Assembly: GCA_964462445.1 (NCBI GenBank)
Contig: CAYWXG010000005.1
Location: 10,116-74,115, forward strand
DNA: 64,000 bases
Reading direction: 5' to 3'
Origin: JAGBWK01 sp964462445
GTDB lineage: Bacteria > Bacteroidota > Bacteroidia > Bacteroidales > Muribaculaceae
In this document: piece by piece, positions 52,550 to 62,149 of the stretch
How the letters are laid out: each line of letters opens with the position of its first letter
Position numbering within the stretch: position 1 is the first letter of the stretch
Program-made: the position numbers and the translations under genes
Notes under the pieces: generated by a model
Seen by the model: the letters and a program-made list of their open reading frames with translations, nothing else
What the model was told of the DNA's origin: nothing
Databases searched by the model: none

Positions 52550-55500
52550 TTATTTAACTAATTCAACTTTTACTTTAACAATCAAACCATCGATGTCGAA
52601 CGTTTCATCTTCTGCGACGAGCAATTCTGCTGCAATTTCAATATTGTCGGCGAGTACCTGACGCTGAATATATTCTTTAAAACATAAAACAGCATCATTT
52701 GTTTGCTCATCACCTTCAACAGTAAGATTAATTCTGTCGGTAATATCATAATCGCGACTCTTACGCAAATTTTGGATTCGATTAACGATGTCGCGGGCTA
52801 TACCTTCCTTATGCAATTCGTCGGAAATAGTTACGTCCAATGCCAAAGTTAAGCTTCCTTCGTTGGCAACAAGCCATCCGGGAATGTCTTCTGAGAAGAT
52901 TTCCACATCTTCCAAGTCAATTATTACATCTTCACCATTGACATTTATCTGAAGTTTAGCATTTGATTGGAATTCTAAAATTTCAGATTGGCTCAATCCT
53001 GAAATCACACCGGCAACCGCCTTCATATTCTTACCATGTTTCGGGCCGAGTTTTTTGAAATCGGGTTTCACCTTATAAACCAAAATACCATCATCGGACT
53101 TAACGTATTTAATTGACTTAACATTAACTTCCGACAAAATCAAATCAGATATTGCATCAATAGAATCGCGTAGTTCGGGATTGTCAACAGGTATCATGAT
53201 TGTAGACAACGGCTGACGTACCTTAATATTGCTCTTACGACGCAATGACAAAACCATACTTGTCAACGTCTGTGCTATAGCCATACGTTCCTCCAATTTA
53301 GCATCGATAACAGATTCATCGGCAACCGGGAATTCGGCCAAATGTACAGAATATTTAGCATCGTTGGAATGTAATAGATTGCGATACAATTGATCGGCAT
53401 AGAAGGGAGAAATGGGTGCCATCAATAGCGCAATAGTCTTCATGCACTCATATAGAGTCTGGTAGGCTGAAAGTTTATCTTCCGACATTCCACCACCCCA
53501 GAAACGTTTTCTATTAAGACGTACATACCAGTTGCTGAGGTTATCGTTAACAAAGTCGCTGATTGCACGTGCGGCTTTAGTAGGTTCATAAGTTTCAAGT
53601 CCGTTATCCACGGTCTTTATCAACGTGTTCAACGATGACAATATCCAACGGTCAATTTCCGGGCGTTTCTCTACGGGGACTTTTGCTTCATCGCCTGTAA
53701 ATCCATCTACATTGGCATAAAGAGAGAGGAATGAATATGTGTTGTAGAGTGTTGAGAACAATTTGCGAGAGACCTCAACTACTCCTGCCTCATCAAATTT
53801 CAAATTATCCCATGGTGATGAATTTGAAATCATGTACCAACGCAATGGATCGGAGCCATATTTATCAATAACTTCGAACGGATTGACAGCATTACCCAAA
53901 CGTTTTGACATCTTGTTTCCATACTTATCAAGCACCAATCCATTAGAAATTACTGCTTTAAACGATTTAGAGTTATTCACCATAGTTGCAATTGCATGAA
54001 GCGTAAAGAACCAACCACGAGTTTGGTCTACACCTTCCGCAATAAAGTCAGCGGGGAACACATCTCCATTATCAACAATATCTTTATTTTCAAACGGATA
54101 ATGTTGCTGAGCAAAAGGCATTGCTCCTGAATCAAACCATACGTCGATAAGGTCACTTTCACGATACATCGGTGCTCCTGTTTCCGATACCAAAATTATA
54201 TCATCAACGTAGGGACGGTGCAAATCAATTTTATCATAATTCTCCTTTGAGAAATCGCCCGGAACAAATCCGGCCTCTTTCAACGGGTTTTTATCCATAA
54301 CACCGGCAACTACAGCCTTTTCAATTTCGGCATAGAGCATCTCAACTGAAGAGATACACTTTTCTTCCATCTTTCCGGCATTGCGTGTACGCCATATCGG
54401 GAGCGGTGTTCCCCAATAGCGGCTACGCGAGAGATTCCAATCTTGAAGATTTTCGAGCCATTTCCCGAAACGACCGCTACCTGTTGAAGCCGGCTTCCAC
54501 AAAATTTCCTCGTTGAGTTCAATCATGCGTTCTCTCACAGCTGTAGACTTGATGAACCAGCTATCGAGGGGGTAATAAAGCACCGGCTTGTCGGTACGCC
54601 AACAATGCGGATAATTGTGAACATGTTTTTCGATTTTCAACACCTGTCCATTTTGCTTCAATTCCAAGCTCAAATAGATATTGAGATCTTCGGCTTTGTC
54701 GGCGGCTGCTTTATCAAACTTACCGTCAACATTAAATTCGGGTGAAAAGTCATTCTTCACAAATCGGCCTGCATATTTTGCGTAAACTTCAACATCTACA
54801 CATTTTTGCACAAATTCGTTAGCGCAATCATCAAGCACGTAATATTTGCCGGTAAGGTCGACCATCGGGCGTGTCTCTCCGTTGGTTGTGATCATAAACA
54901 ACGAAGGAATGTCGGCTGCTTTAGCTACTTTGGCATCATCGGCACCAAATGTAGGCGCAATATGCACGATACCGGTACCATCTTCTGTCGTTACATAATC
55001 ACCACCAATTACTCTGAATGCACATTCTGCCATTTCAACAAAATTGTCGGCACCTACAGTGAAACATTTATCGGGATTGGAAAAAGCATAATTCTGAATA
55101 AATTCAGCTGCATTAGCATCAACTTTCGCAGTTGGTTTCACCCACGGCATAAGTTGCGCATACTTCATTCCAATAAGGTCAGAACCTTTAAATTCTTTAA
55201 TAACTCGGTAAGGTACAACTTTGTCTCCGACGCTAAATGAATCAATATCAGCCTCAGCTCCTTCTGCCTTGAAATAAGTGTTCAAGCAATCCTTTGCAAG
55301 AACCACTGTTATCTTCTCTCCATTATATGGATTGTAGGTATTAATAGCAACGTAATCAAAGCGCGGTCCGATACACAATGCTGTATTTGAGGGCAATGTC
55401 CACGGTGTAGTTGTCCATGCTGCAAAGCAAGGGCGACCCCACGCTTTAAGTTCGGTGGGAGCATCAACAATATCAAACAATGCAGTTGCAGTTGTATCTT

Positions 55501-56113
55501 TAACATCTCGATAGCAACCGGGTTGATTTAACTCGTGTGAGCTCAAGCCTGTGCCGGCTGCGGGAGAATAGGGCTGAATTGTATAGCCTTTATACAATAG
55601 ACCTTTTTCATAAAGCTGTGCCAACAACCACCACAATGTTTCAATATATTTATTGTCATAGGTGATATATGGGTTATCAGTATCAACCCAATACCCCATC
55701 TTATTTGTAAGACTCTTCCATTCGCCGGTATATTTCATTACCTCACGACGACAAGCCTTATTATATTCTTCAATTGTAATTTTTCTACCGATATCTTCTT
55801 TCGTGATACCCAAAGCTTTTTCTACACCAAGCTCAACGGGCAATCCATGAGTATCCCAACCGGCTTTGCGTTTCACATGAAAGCCTTTCATTGTCTTATA
55901 GCGACAGAATATATCCTTTATGGTTCGAGCCATGACATGGTGGATGCCGGGCATACCATTGGCCGAAGGTGGTCCTTCATAAAACACAAATGTCGGGTAA
56001 CCCTTACGCTCTGTCATGCTCTGTTCAAAAAGCTGCTCTGCATTCCATCTCTCAAGCATTTCTTTATTTATCTCCGAGAGATTGAATTTATTATATTCTA
56101 CAAATTTTTTCAT
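52550..56113 (-). CDS. ileS: Isoleucyl-tRNA synthetase, eukaryote-like (long) type
   Basis: 1187 residues, longer than the ~940 of typical bacterial IleRS. The active-site block is NGMPGIHHVMAR (HIGH equivalent with HH), and KMSKRLGN (KMSKS equivalent) closes it; the editing domain (about 190-400, TTPWTLPSN) is present. The long C-terminal part fits the clade that includes eukaryotic and mupirocin-insensitive IleRS. The C-terminal zinc-binding cysteines of the bacterial type are not evident. It charges tRNA-Ile. It heads a minus-strand set with the DksA-like gene, lspA and DUF4296. Confidence 0.95.
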   Translation of the reverse strand: MKKFVEYNKFNLSEINKEMLERWNAEQLFEQSMTERKGYPTFVFYEGPPSANGMPGIHHVMARTIKDIFCRYKTMKGFHVKRKAGWDTHGLPVELGVEKALGITKEDIGRKITIEEYNKACRREVMKYTGEWKSLTNKMGYWVDTDNPYITYDNKYIETLWWLLAQLYEKGLLYKGYTIQPYSPAAGTGLSSHELNQPGCYRDVKDTTATALFDIVDAPTELKAWGRPCFAAWTTTPWTLPSNTALCIGPRFDYVAINTYNPYNGEKITVVLAKDCLNTYFKAEGAEADIDSFSVGDKVVPYRVIKEFKGSDLIGMKYAQLMPWVKPTAKVDANAAEFIQNYAFSNPDKCFTVGADNFVEMAECAFRVIGGDYVTTEDGTGIVHIAPTFGADDAKVAKAADIPSLFMITTNGETRPMVDLTGKYYVLDDCANEFVQKCVDVEVYAKYAGRFVKNDFSPEFNVDGKFDKAAADKAEDLNIYLSLELKQNGQVLKIEKHVHNYPHCWRTDKPVLYYPLDSWFIKSTAVRERMIELNEEILWKPASTGSGRFGKWLENLQDWNLSRSRYWGTPLPIWRTRNAGKMEEKCISSVEMLYAEIEKAVVAGVMDKNPLKEAGFVPGDFSKENYDKIDLHRPYVDDIILVSETGAPMYRESDLIDVWFDSGAMPFAQQHYPFENKDIVDNGDVFPADFIAEGVDQTRGWFFTLHAIATMVNNSKSFKAVISNGLVLDKYGNKMSKRLGNAVNPFEVIDKYGSDPLRWYMISNSSPWDNLKFDEAGVVEVSRKLFSTLYNTYSFLSLYANVDGFTGDEAKVPVEKRPEIDRWILSSLNTLIKTVDNGLETYEPTKAARAISDFVNDNLSNWYVRLNRKRFWGGGMSEDKLSAYQTLYECMKTIALLMAPISPFYADQLYRNLLHSNDAKYSVHLAEFPVADESVIDAKLEERMAIAQTLTSMVLSLRRKSNIKVRQPLSTIMIPVDNPELRDSIDAISDLILSEVNVKSIKYVKSDDGILVYKVKPDFKKLGPKHGKNMKAVAGVISGLSQSEILEFQSNAKLQINVNGEDVIIDLEDVEIFSEDIPGWLVANEGSLTLALDVTISDELHKEGIARDIVNRIQNLRKSRDYDITDRINLTVEGDEQTNDAVLCFKEYIQRQVLADNIEIAAELLVAEDETFDIDGLIVKVKVELVK

Positions 56114-56190
56114 TGTGCTTTTATTTATATCTGATTGGAGATACTTTCGTTTGAATTTATTAGGTCTTTATTAGAAGTAACTATGTTGCC

Positions 56191-57366
56191 TTATTTCTTT
56201 ATACCACCTTTTAGGCCTCCGCCTAAAGAGAATATATTTTGGTCGTAAGATACTGTTTTCATTTTCTGTTCACGCTTGCGTTTAAGTGCCAACTGAACTA
56301 ATTTATCCATCAACTTGCTAAACGACAATCCGGTTGCTTCCCACAAATAGAATGATAATGAACCGGGAATAGTATTTATTTCATTCACATAGATATCGCG
56401 TGTCTTGGCATCAACAATAACATCAACACGGCTTACACCATGGCAAGATAATACTCTGAATGTTTCGCCTGCCAAAAATTTAATTCGGTCGGTTTCTGTT
56501 TCAGGCAAATCGGCAGGTATGCGTTTCTGCGATGCCTGCATTCCCTTTGCTCCCTTAGTTCCACCCATGTATTTATCTTCATACGATAATATTTCGCCAC
56601 TCTTGATTGGCTCCTCAAGAACCGACATCTGATATTCATCGCAATCACCAAGAACTGAGCAGTTAATTTCTTGAAGGTTTTCCACCAAATCCTCAACAAT
56701 AATACGTGTTGAATATTTTTCCGCCTCTTCAACTTTTTCAATCAACGCATCTCTATCATCGGCACGTCCGATTCCGACACTTGAGCCCAAATTGGCCGGC
56801 TTAACGATAACAGGATAACCTATTTTATCTTCGATTTTCTTAATCAGACTTTCTCGCTGAGAATACCATTGCTTATCGGTAAACCAAACATAATCCACTA
56901 CGGGGACATCGTTTGCTTGCAAAATCATCTTCATTGTAATCTTATCCATGCCGTTTGCCGAAGAAATAGTGTTGCAACCTGCATAGGGAATGCCAATTGT
57001 TTCCAATACACCCTCAAACACTCCATCTTCACCATTCGAACCATGCAACACGGGGATTACGACATCGAGTTTTGTCAACACAGCCGAACCAAACATCGAT
57101 TTTTTCATCTTATATAGATTGTAATCATCGTAAACCGGACGCATATACACCTCTTCGCATTTTGATATCAATTCTGCTGTGTTGCGATAATTCTTTACGT
57201 CAAAAAGGGCGTCGCCGGTATACCACTTCCCGCTCTTAGTAATATATATAGGCGTAACATCATATTTCTCTCTATCTATTGCATGCATTGCCTGCGATGC
57301 TGATATAACCGAGATTTCATGTTCGGTTGATCTTCCGCCGAAAAACACTCCAATGTTTGTCTTCAT
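56191..57366 (-). CDS. ddl: D-alanine--D-alanine ligase family ATP-grasp enzyme with atypical omega loop
   Basis: 391 residues from the ATG at 57366; an earlier in-frame start at 57423 would overlap the Mur ligase gene by 50 nt. The N-terminal block FFGGRSTEHEISVISA and the central HGSNGEDGVFEGVLETIGIPYAG are Ddl-like. The ATP-grasp motifs are PVIVKPANLGSSVGI and VYVNEINTIPGSLSFY. Classical Ddl has AKYxxxxTxYxxP with a substrate-gating tyrosine. Here the region reads EDKYMGGTKGAKGMQ, then SQKRIPADLP, with no tyrosine. The dipeptide made may therefore not be D-Ala-D-Ala. It is 7 nt downstream of the Mur ligase gene. Confidence 0.82.
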   Translation of the reverse strand: MKTNIGVFFGGRSTEHEISVISASQAMHAIDREKYDVTPIYITKSGKWYTGDALFDVKNYRNTAELISKCEEVYMRPVYDDYNLYKMKKSMFGSAVLTKLDVVIPVLHGSNGEDGVFEGVLETIGIPYAGCNTISSANGMDKITMKMILQANDVPVVDYVWFTDKQWYSQRESLIKKIEDKIGYPVIVKPANLGSSVGIGRADDRDALIEKVEEAEKYSTRIIVEDLVENLQEINCSVLGDCDEYQMSVLEEPIKSGEILSYEDKYMGGTKGAKGMQASQKRIPADLPETETDRIKFLAGETFRVLSCHGVSRVDVIVDAKTRDIYVNEINTIPGSLSFYLWEATGLSFSKLMDKLVQLALKRKREQKMKTVSYDQNIFSLGGGLKGGIKK

Positions 57367-57373
57367 TTCTCTT

Positions 57374-58963
57374 TTATTTAAAAGTATCGGGCAAATCGTT
57401 TTCATACAAAACGGTATCACCACGTTCTAATATTTTTGCTAAAATTTGTTGCGCATCATTAAATGTAGTCGCAAAATACACCTTATCTTCAGCAGCTTCA
57501 CCCTCTGCCAATCCTTCACTTATTGCATCTTTATTGTATTGTCCAACGACAATAATAATATCAGCACGCGAAGCGGCATATCGCCCAAGCTCTTTGTTGA
57601 GTTCAAATTGCTTTTCGCCCAACTCAACCATGCCGGGAGTAACAACAATGCGCTTCCCTTGTGTCATCATCGACAACACATCGAGCGCCATCTTCGACCC
57701 GGTTGGATTTGAATTGTAGGCATCATCTATAATTGTAACACCGCCGGCTGTCAGTTTCATATTTAAGCGGTGCTCCACCTGTTCAATTTTTGAAATTGCA
57801 TAAGCAATTTTCTCTTCAGGTACATTCAGTTTCAATGCAACAATCACAGCCGCCATCAAATTCGACACGTTACATTCTCCCACCAATCGAGTGCTGAATG
57901 TATATTCTTTTCCTTCACCGGAGATAACGAATGTAGTGCCTCGTGGAGAAACTTCCTTTATAGTCGCTACATAATCTGAATTTTCCATATTTTGCACAGC
58001 GTAGCGCAAACATTTTGCGTTTTCAACCTTTCTTGAAGCTGCCGGAGCGAAGTCATTATTGACGATAGCCAATCCATCTTCTGGTAACGCATCTATGAGT
58101 TCAAACTTGGTGCGTTGCACATTTTCCACCGTTTTAAACGATTCCAAATGCTGCTCCCCTACTGCTGTTACAATTCCAATTGACGGGTGCACCAAATCAC
58201 AAATCTCTTTTATATCGCCTATTTGCTTAGCGCCCATTTCTACGATGAACACTTCGTTGTAAGGCTTCAAATGCTCACGCACTGTGCGAACAACGCCCAA
58301 AGTGGTGTTGAAGTTGCCCGGGGTCATCACAACATCATATTTTTCCGATAAGATGCGATGAAGGTAGGTCTTCGTACTTGTTTTGCCATAGCTTCCGGTG
58401 ACACCAATAATCTTCAAATCAGGCATTGAGCGCAATCTCGACTGTGCATCTTTATAAAATCCGTTGTTAATATGTTTTTCAACGGGACGAAGCAATATAT
58501 TGGCAATCAACATCACCAATGGCGATACGATGTTTAACGCTGTGGCTACTACTGCAGTATAATATAAATCTTTGCTGACAAAATATGTTATACCTGCAAA
58601 TGCAATATCCAACAAAGCGATAACACACATCAATCGAGTAACTCGCTTCGTTACCACCAACGGTTTTTTATACTTGCGTCGTAACAATGATATTGCAATC
58701 CAAGCCATCAGCAAAATAGCACATCCAGCCGCAATTGATCTGGGTACATGGGACATCAAGCAGAAGAATGTCGCAATACAAGCGCCAATTCTAATATAGT
58801 TGGTACTCTCACCACTCTGATTGAACCAACGCACATAGCGGTTGTTCATATAAGAATTTTGTTGCAACATCATTAAGTCGCGGCGCATATTGAAATACAA
58901 CGACAGCAACGACACTACCATCATTGCTATCGACATTCCTAATATTATTTCGTAAGATTGCAT
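57374..58963 (-). CDS. Membrane-anchored Mur ligase family protein (MurF-like)
   Basis: 529 residues. The first ~165 residues form four to five hydrophobic segments (about 3-22, 60-76, 78-92, 107-130, 135-155). The Mur ligase middle domain follows: P-loop GVTGSYGKTSTKTYL (about 190-204), GNFNTTLGVVRTV, VEMGAKQIGDI, VGEQHLESF, then DDAYNSNPTGSKMALDVL and a C-terminal ligase domain. Canonical MurF starts with a UDP-MurNAc-binding domain, which is absent here and replaced by membrane helices. The acceptor may therefore be lipid-linked. It lies between the alpha/beta hydrolase (11 nt) and the Ddl-like gene (7 nt), so the three should share an operon. Confidence 0.82.
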   Translation of the reverse strand: MQSYEIILGMSIAMMVVSLLSLYFNMRRDLMMLQQNSYMNNRYVRWFNQSGESTNYIRIGACIATFFCLMSHVPRSIAAGCAILLMAWIAISLLRRKYKKPLVVTKRVTRLMCVIALLDIAFAGITYFVSKDLYYTAVVATALNIVSPLVMLIANILLRPVEKHINNGFYKDAQSRLRSMPDLKIIGVTGSYGKTSTKTYLHRILSEKYDVVMTPGNFNTTLGVVRTVREHLKPYNEVFIVEMGAKQIGDIKEICDLVHPSIGIVTAVGEQHLESFKTVENVQRTKFELIDALPEDGLAIVNNDFAPAASRKVENAKCLRYAVQNMENSDYVATIKEVSPRGTTFVISGEGKEYTFSTRLVGECNVSNLMAAVIVALKLNVPEEKIAYAISKIEQVEHRLNMKLTAGGVTIIDDAYNSNPTGSKMALDVLSMMTQGKRIVVTPGMVELGEKQFELNKELGRYAASRADIIIVVGQYNKDAISEGLAEGEAAEDKVYFATTFNDAQQILAKILERGDTVLYENDLPDTFK

Positions 58964-58974
58964 TTTCGATTATC

Positions 58975-59742
58975 TTAATTTATAAAACTATTGAGCACCG
59001 CTGCAAAGCCATGTCGATTGTCCAAAAAACTATAGTGGCCACAATCGTCGAACGCCACCAGACCGGCATCGGGTATCAATTTCTCCATTTTTTTGGCATC
59101 GCTCAATGGTGTTGCCGTATCATTTTTGCCCCAAATCAGCAATGTCGGAGCTTTGATTTTTGGCATCAAATGACACAAGTCCTCATTGACCACTTTGCTC
59201 AACACTGCCTTCATTGTAGCTGAAGATTGCGCATAGTCTTTTGAACCGCGTTTGCCACGCAATTTCTCTATACGTTGAGCTCCCTCCTCCTTGCCGTAGA
59301 CAAGTTTCAACCAGCATTTAGCCAACTTGAATGAATACACTTTTACGTAGTAGCTCAACTTGCGACGAGGTTTCACCCCGGCCGCATCAACAAGCACAAT
59401 TTTGTCGACATCATTGCGCGAGGCATAGATTATTGCCACACGCCCGCCAAATGAGTGCCCGATTAAAATCGGATTTTCAATACCCTCAACAGCAACAAGT
59501 CGCTCGATAATTTGAGTATATTCTTCAACGCCCCACACACCATCCTCCGACGAAGGCTCAGTTGACTGTCCAAAACCCGGAAAATCCATAGTAAAAACCT
59601 TGTGAGATTTTTGGCATACATCAGCAATGCTTTTCACCGTCTCATGAGTGCACCCCCAGCCATGCATTAGCACAACAGGAGAGCCTTCCCCTTCCACAGT
59701 GTAAAACATCTCTACGCCATTATGTTGAAGCTTCTTATCCAT
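58975..59742 (-). CDS. Alpha/beta hydrolase in the Ddl-Mur ligase cluster
   Basis: 255 residues, no signal peptide. Alpha/beta hydrolase fold with oxyanion loop MHGWG, nucleophile elbow GHSFGGR (Ser near 95), acid Asp in WGKNDTATP (near 214) and His in DCGHYSFL (near 242). Neighbouring genes are the membrane Mur ligase and the Ddl-like ligase on one side and a terminator on the other. It could act on an ester or amide of the product of that pathway. The substrate is unknown. A TAAATTTG -7 box lies upstream. Confidence 0.87.
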   Translation of the reverse strand: MDKKLQHNGVEMFYTVEGEGSPVVLMHGWGCTHETVKSIADVCQKSHKVFTMDFPGFGQSTEPSSEDGVWGVEEYTQIIERLVAVEGIENPILIGHSFGGRVAIIYASRNDVDKIVLVDAAGVKPRRKLSYYVKVYSFKLAKCWLKLVYGKEEGAQRIEKLRGKRGSKDYAQSSATMKAVLSKVVNEDLCHLMPKIKAPTLLIWGKNDTATPLSDAKKMEKLIPDAGLVAFDDCGHYSFLDNRHGFAAVLNSFIN

Positions 59743-59759
59743 CTTTAATTTTTGACTGA

Positions 59760-59767
59760 CAAATTTA
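59760..59767 (-). promoter_or_regulatory. -7 box of the hydrolase-Mur ligase-Ddl operon
   Basis: On the minus strand this reads TAAATTTG, a full match to the TAnnTTTG consensus, 17 nt before the start codon. No good -33 element is seen at 19-21 nt. Confidence 0.5.
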
Positions 59768-59931
59768 CAATTTTTTTTTGATATATACTACAGATTTCCA
59801 CAACATAAGTCCAACAATTATCGTAAAATACCTCAAAGAAATATAAAATATTCGGCATTAGGATGAGGATTTATTGTTTCACTATGATTTGACACCGCTA
59901 AATGATAGAATTTAGAGATAATACAAAATAT

Positions 59932-59978
59932 TAACTCCGAGGATATGGCGTATTACAACGACCTCATCCTCGGAGTTA
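59932..59978 (-). terminator. Intrinsic terminator after the ROK kinase gene
   Basis: TAACTCCGAGGAT (59932-59944) and ATCCTCGGAGTTA (59966-59978) form a perfect 13-bp stem. On the minus strand it is followed by ATATTTTGTATT. The stretch 59768-59931 shows nothing else I recognise. Confidence 0.82.
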
Positions 59979-60015
59979 TGTTAGCTATTTTTAGCGGGAA
60001 AACACCCCGAATCCA

Positions 60016-61041
60016 TTAAGCTTTGGGTGCAGCAGGAGTGGGAGTGATAGCAGTTGCAGAAGGAGCTGTTGCAGCTACCATCGTTTTAGCTTCCCAACCG
60101 AGAGCCGAAGCACCAAGTACAGCAGCATCAGCCTCTTTCAATTCTGAAAGAAGAATTTTCACTTTGCCCTTCCATGGGTTCATCACATTCTTTTCAAGCG
60201 AGTTGCGCAACGGGCGCATAATCAAATCGCCACTCTTTGCCAAACCACCGAATAGAATAAATGCCTCGGGAGCTGAGAATGCAGTGAAGTCAGCAAGAGC
60301 CTCGCCAAGAATTTCTCCGGTATATTCAAAAATATCTTTTGCAATCTTATCGCCTGAAATAGCTGCGTCGTATACATCTTTTGAAGTGATTTCATCGATT
60401 GCTATATTACGAAGCGTTGAAGGTTCGTTGCGTACTTCAAGAAATTCGCGAGCAGTGCGAGCTACGCCGCTTGCCGAGCAATAAGCTTCCAAACAACCTG
60501 TGCGACCGCAACCACAAAGACGACCATTGTGACGTTTCATCACCACATGACCGAGCTCACCGGCAAATCCGTCGTGACCATACACGAGTTGACCGTTGAT
60601 AACAATACCGGAGCCAACTCCTGTGCCAAGAGTAATCATGATAAAGTCACGCAAACCGCGAGCTGCGCCATAGGTCATTTCACCGATAGCCGCCGCATTG
60701 GCATCATTAGTGATAGCCACGGGAATTCCAAACTTTTCGCTCACAAGTTGAGCCAAAGGTATGGGTGCTGGCCAAGGGAGATTTACTGTAGTCTCGATAC
60801 AACCTGAGAAATAGTTGGCATTGGGAGCACCAATACCTATACCATGAATCTTATCTGTAGCTTCGTTGGTTTCGATTAACTTTGAAAGCTCCACATAAAG
60901 TTCGTTGATATAATCTTCGATTTTGCTGTGCTTCTGAGTTTTAATAGAAGAACTTGCGATTACGACTCCGCGTGCATCAACGATGCCAAACACGGTGTTT
61001 GTACCACCTATGTCTATACCGACAACATAAGGTTTTGCCAT
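60016..61041 (-). CDS. ROK family sugar kinase (glucokinase type)
   Basis: 341 residues. ROK features in order: phosphate loop VGIDIGGTNTVFGIVD (residues 7-22), GIGAPNANYF, the TNDANAAAIGE block with catalytic Asp, GTGVGSGIVI, GELGHV and the zinc motif CGCGRTGCLE. It phosphorylates glucose or a related hexose with ATP. The last ~20 residues are rich in Ala, Thr and Pro, an odd low-complexity tail. It is divergent from the SIMPL gene and ends at a strong terminator. Confidence 0.93.
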   Translation of the reverse strand: MAKPYVVGIDIGGTNTVFGIVDARGVVIASSSIKTQKHSKIEDYINELYVELSKLIETNEATDKIHGIGIGAPNANYFSGCIETTVNLPWPAPIPLAQLVSEKFGIPVAITNDANAAAIGEMTYGAARGLRDFIMITLGTGVGSGIVINGQLVYGHDGFAGELGHVVMKRHNGRLCGCGRTGCLEAYCSASGVARTAREFLEVRNEPSTLRNIAIDEITSKDVYDAAISGDKIAKDIFEYTGEILGEALADFTAFSAPEAFILFGGLAKSGDLIMRPLRNSLEKNVMNPWKGKVKILLSELKEADAAVLGASALGWEAKTMVAATAPSATAITPTPAAPKA

Positions 61042-61083
61042 GATATGAATAATTTAATGATAAGAAAATGTTATATGTTTTGA

Positions 61084-61091
61084 CAAAGTTA
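61084..61091 (-). promoter_or_regulatory. -7 box of the ROK kinase gene
   Basis: On the minus strand this reads TAACTTTG, a full consensus match, 42 nt before the start codon. A TATTTTTG box on the plus strand at 61135-61142 probably serves the divergent SIMPL gene. Confidence 0.5.
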
Positions 61092-61215
61092 TAAAAAACT
61101 TTTGATTGAGCATCAAGTTATTCAACAAAATTACTATTTTTGCCAAAACATACGATTCATAATTCTTTATTATTTCTAATATTAATTAATTTATCTTTTT
61201 AAATCTGAATTAATT

Positions 61216-61923
61216 ATGAATGTGACAAAAAAACTTATCCCTTCACTACTGATTGCTTTGGGACTACTTGCTATTGGATTAGGCATCAACTCAGGATTTA
61301 AATCAATGTCGTCGGCACAACGCACAGTGAGCGTGCGCGGACTCTCCGAGCGCGAAGTGAAAGCCGACAAAGTGACATGGCCCATCGTCTACCAAATCCA
61401 AGGCAACGACCTCCCCGCCCTCTATGGCCAAACGAGCATCAACAATGACAAAATCCTCGCGTTTCTCCACGAAGCCGGCATCTCCGACAGCGAAATAAGC
61501 ATCAATGCCCCTGCCGCCTACGACCGCGCTTCTAACAACTACTCATCGGGGGAATATGTCTATCGCTATAACCTCACGCAAATCATCGTAGTGACTTCAT
61601 CACAAGTTGATAAGGTCGACCAACTTATACGCCGTCAAGGAGAACTTCTCAAAGAAGGGATTGCACTATCGAGCGACGACTACTCCAACACCGTGCAATA
61701 CGAATTTACCGGGCTCAACGACATCAAACCGGAGATGATCGCCGAAGCCACTAAAAATGCCCGCGAAGCAGCTCAAAAATTTGCCGACGACTCAGATAGC
61801 AAACTCGGTAAAATCCAAACTGCCCACCAAGGACAATTTTCTATCGACGACCGCGACCAATACACCCCCTCAATCAAGAGCGTGCGCGTAGTCACTACCC
61901 TCACCTACTTCCTCCAAGACTAA
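61216..61923 (+). CDS. SIMPL domain (DUF541) protein
   Basis: 235 residues with an N-terminal hydrophobic segment (about 8-27) that acts as a signal or anchor. The SIMPL domain follows (about 38-233): RTVSVRGLSEREVKADK at the start, LAFLHEAGISDSEI and VRVVTTLTYFL at the end, as in the family. SIMPL proteins are envelope proteins, usually periplasmic, of poorly defined role. The gene is more GC-rich than the accessory DNA after it. A terminator follows at 61968. Confidence 0.88.
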   Translation: MNVTKKLIPSLLIALGLLAIGLGINSGFKSMSSAQRTVSVRGLSEREVKADKVTWPIVYQIQGNDLPALYGQTSINNDKILAFLHEAGISDSEISINAPAAYDRASNNYSSGEYVYRYNLTQIIVVTSSQVDKVDQLIRRQGELLKEGIALSSDDYSNTVQYEFTGLNDIKPEMIAEATKNAREAAQKFADDSDSKLGKIQTAHQGQFSIDDRDQYTPSIKSVRVVTTLTYFLQD

Positions 61924-61967
61924 CCGCAACCCTCCTTCTTCAAAGGATTTATTTAATTAACAATACC

Positions 61968-62006
61968 AAGGCGACTGCTTCATTCGTGACGCAGCCGCCT
62001 TTTTTC
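61968..62006 (+). terminator. Intrinsic terminator after the SIMPL gene
   Basis: AAGGCG-A-CTGC pairs with GCAG-C-CGCCTT (61969-62002), followed by T5-6. The following stretch to 62247 holds a promoter candidate and otherwise nothing I recognise. Confidence 0.82.
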
Positions 62007-62121
62007 TTAGAGCCCAGATCAACATTTTTGGGCGTCGCTCATAGTCGCAATGGGTTTCGCAAGGACAAAGGTGGCGAGAAGTTCCAATGCATAAAAGATT
62101 TTCAATCACTTCGGTGGGAAT

Positions 62122-62149
62122 TTTGTGACAAAATTTATTATTACATTTG
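62122..62149 (+). promoter_or_regulatory. Promoter candidate for the zinc-ribbon membrane protein gene
   Basis: TTTG at 62122-62125, 16 nt, TACATTTG at 62142-62149. The -7 box is perfect and the spacer short. The leader would be about 90 nt. Confidence 0.42.
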
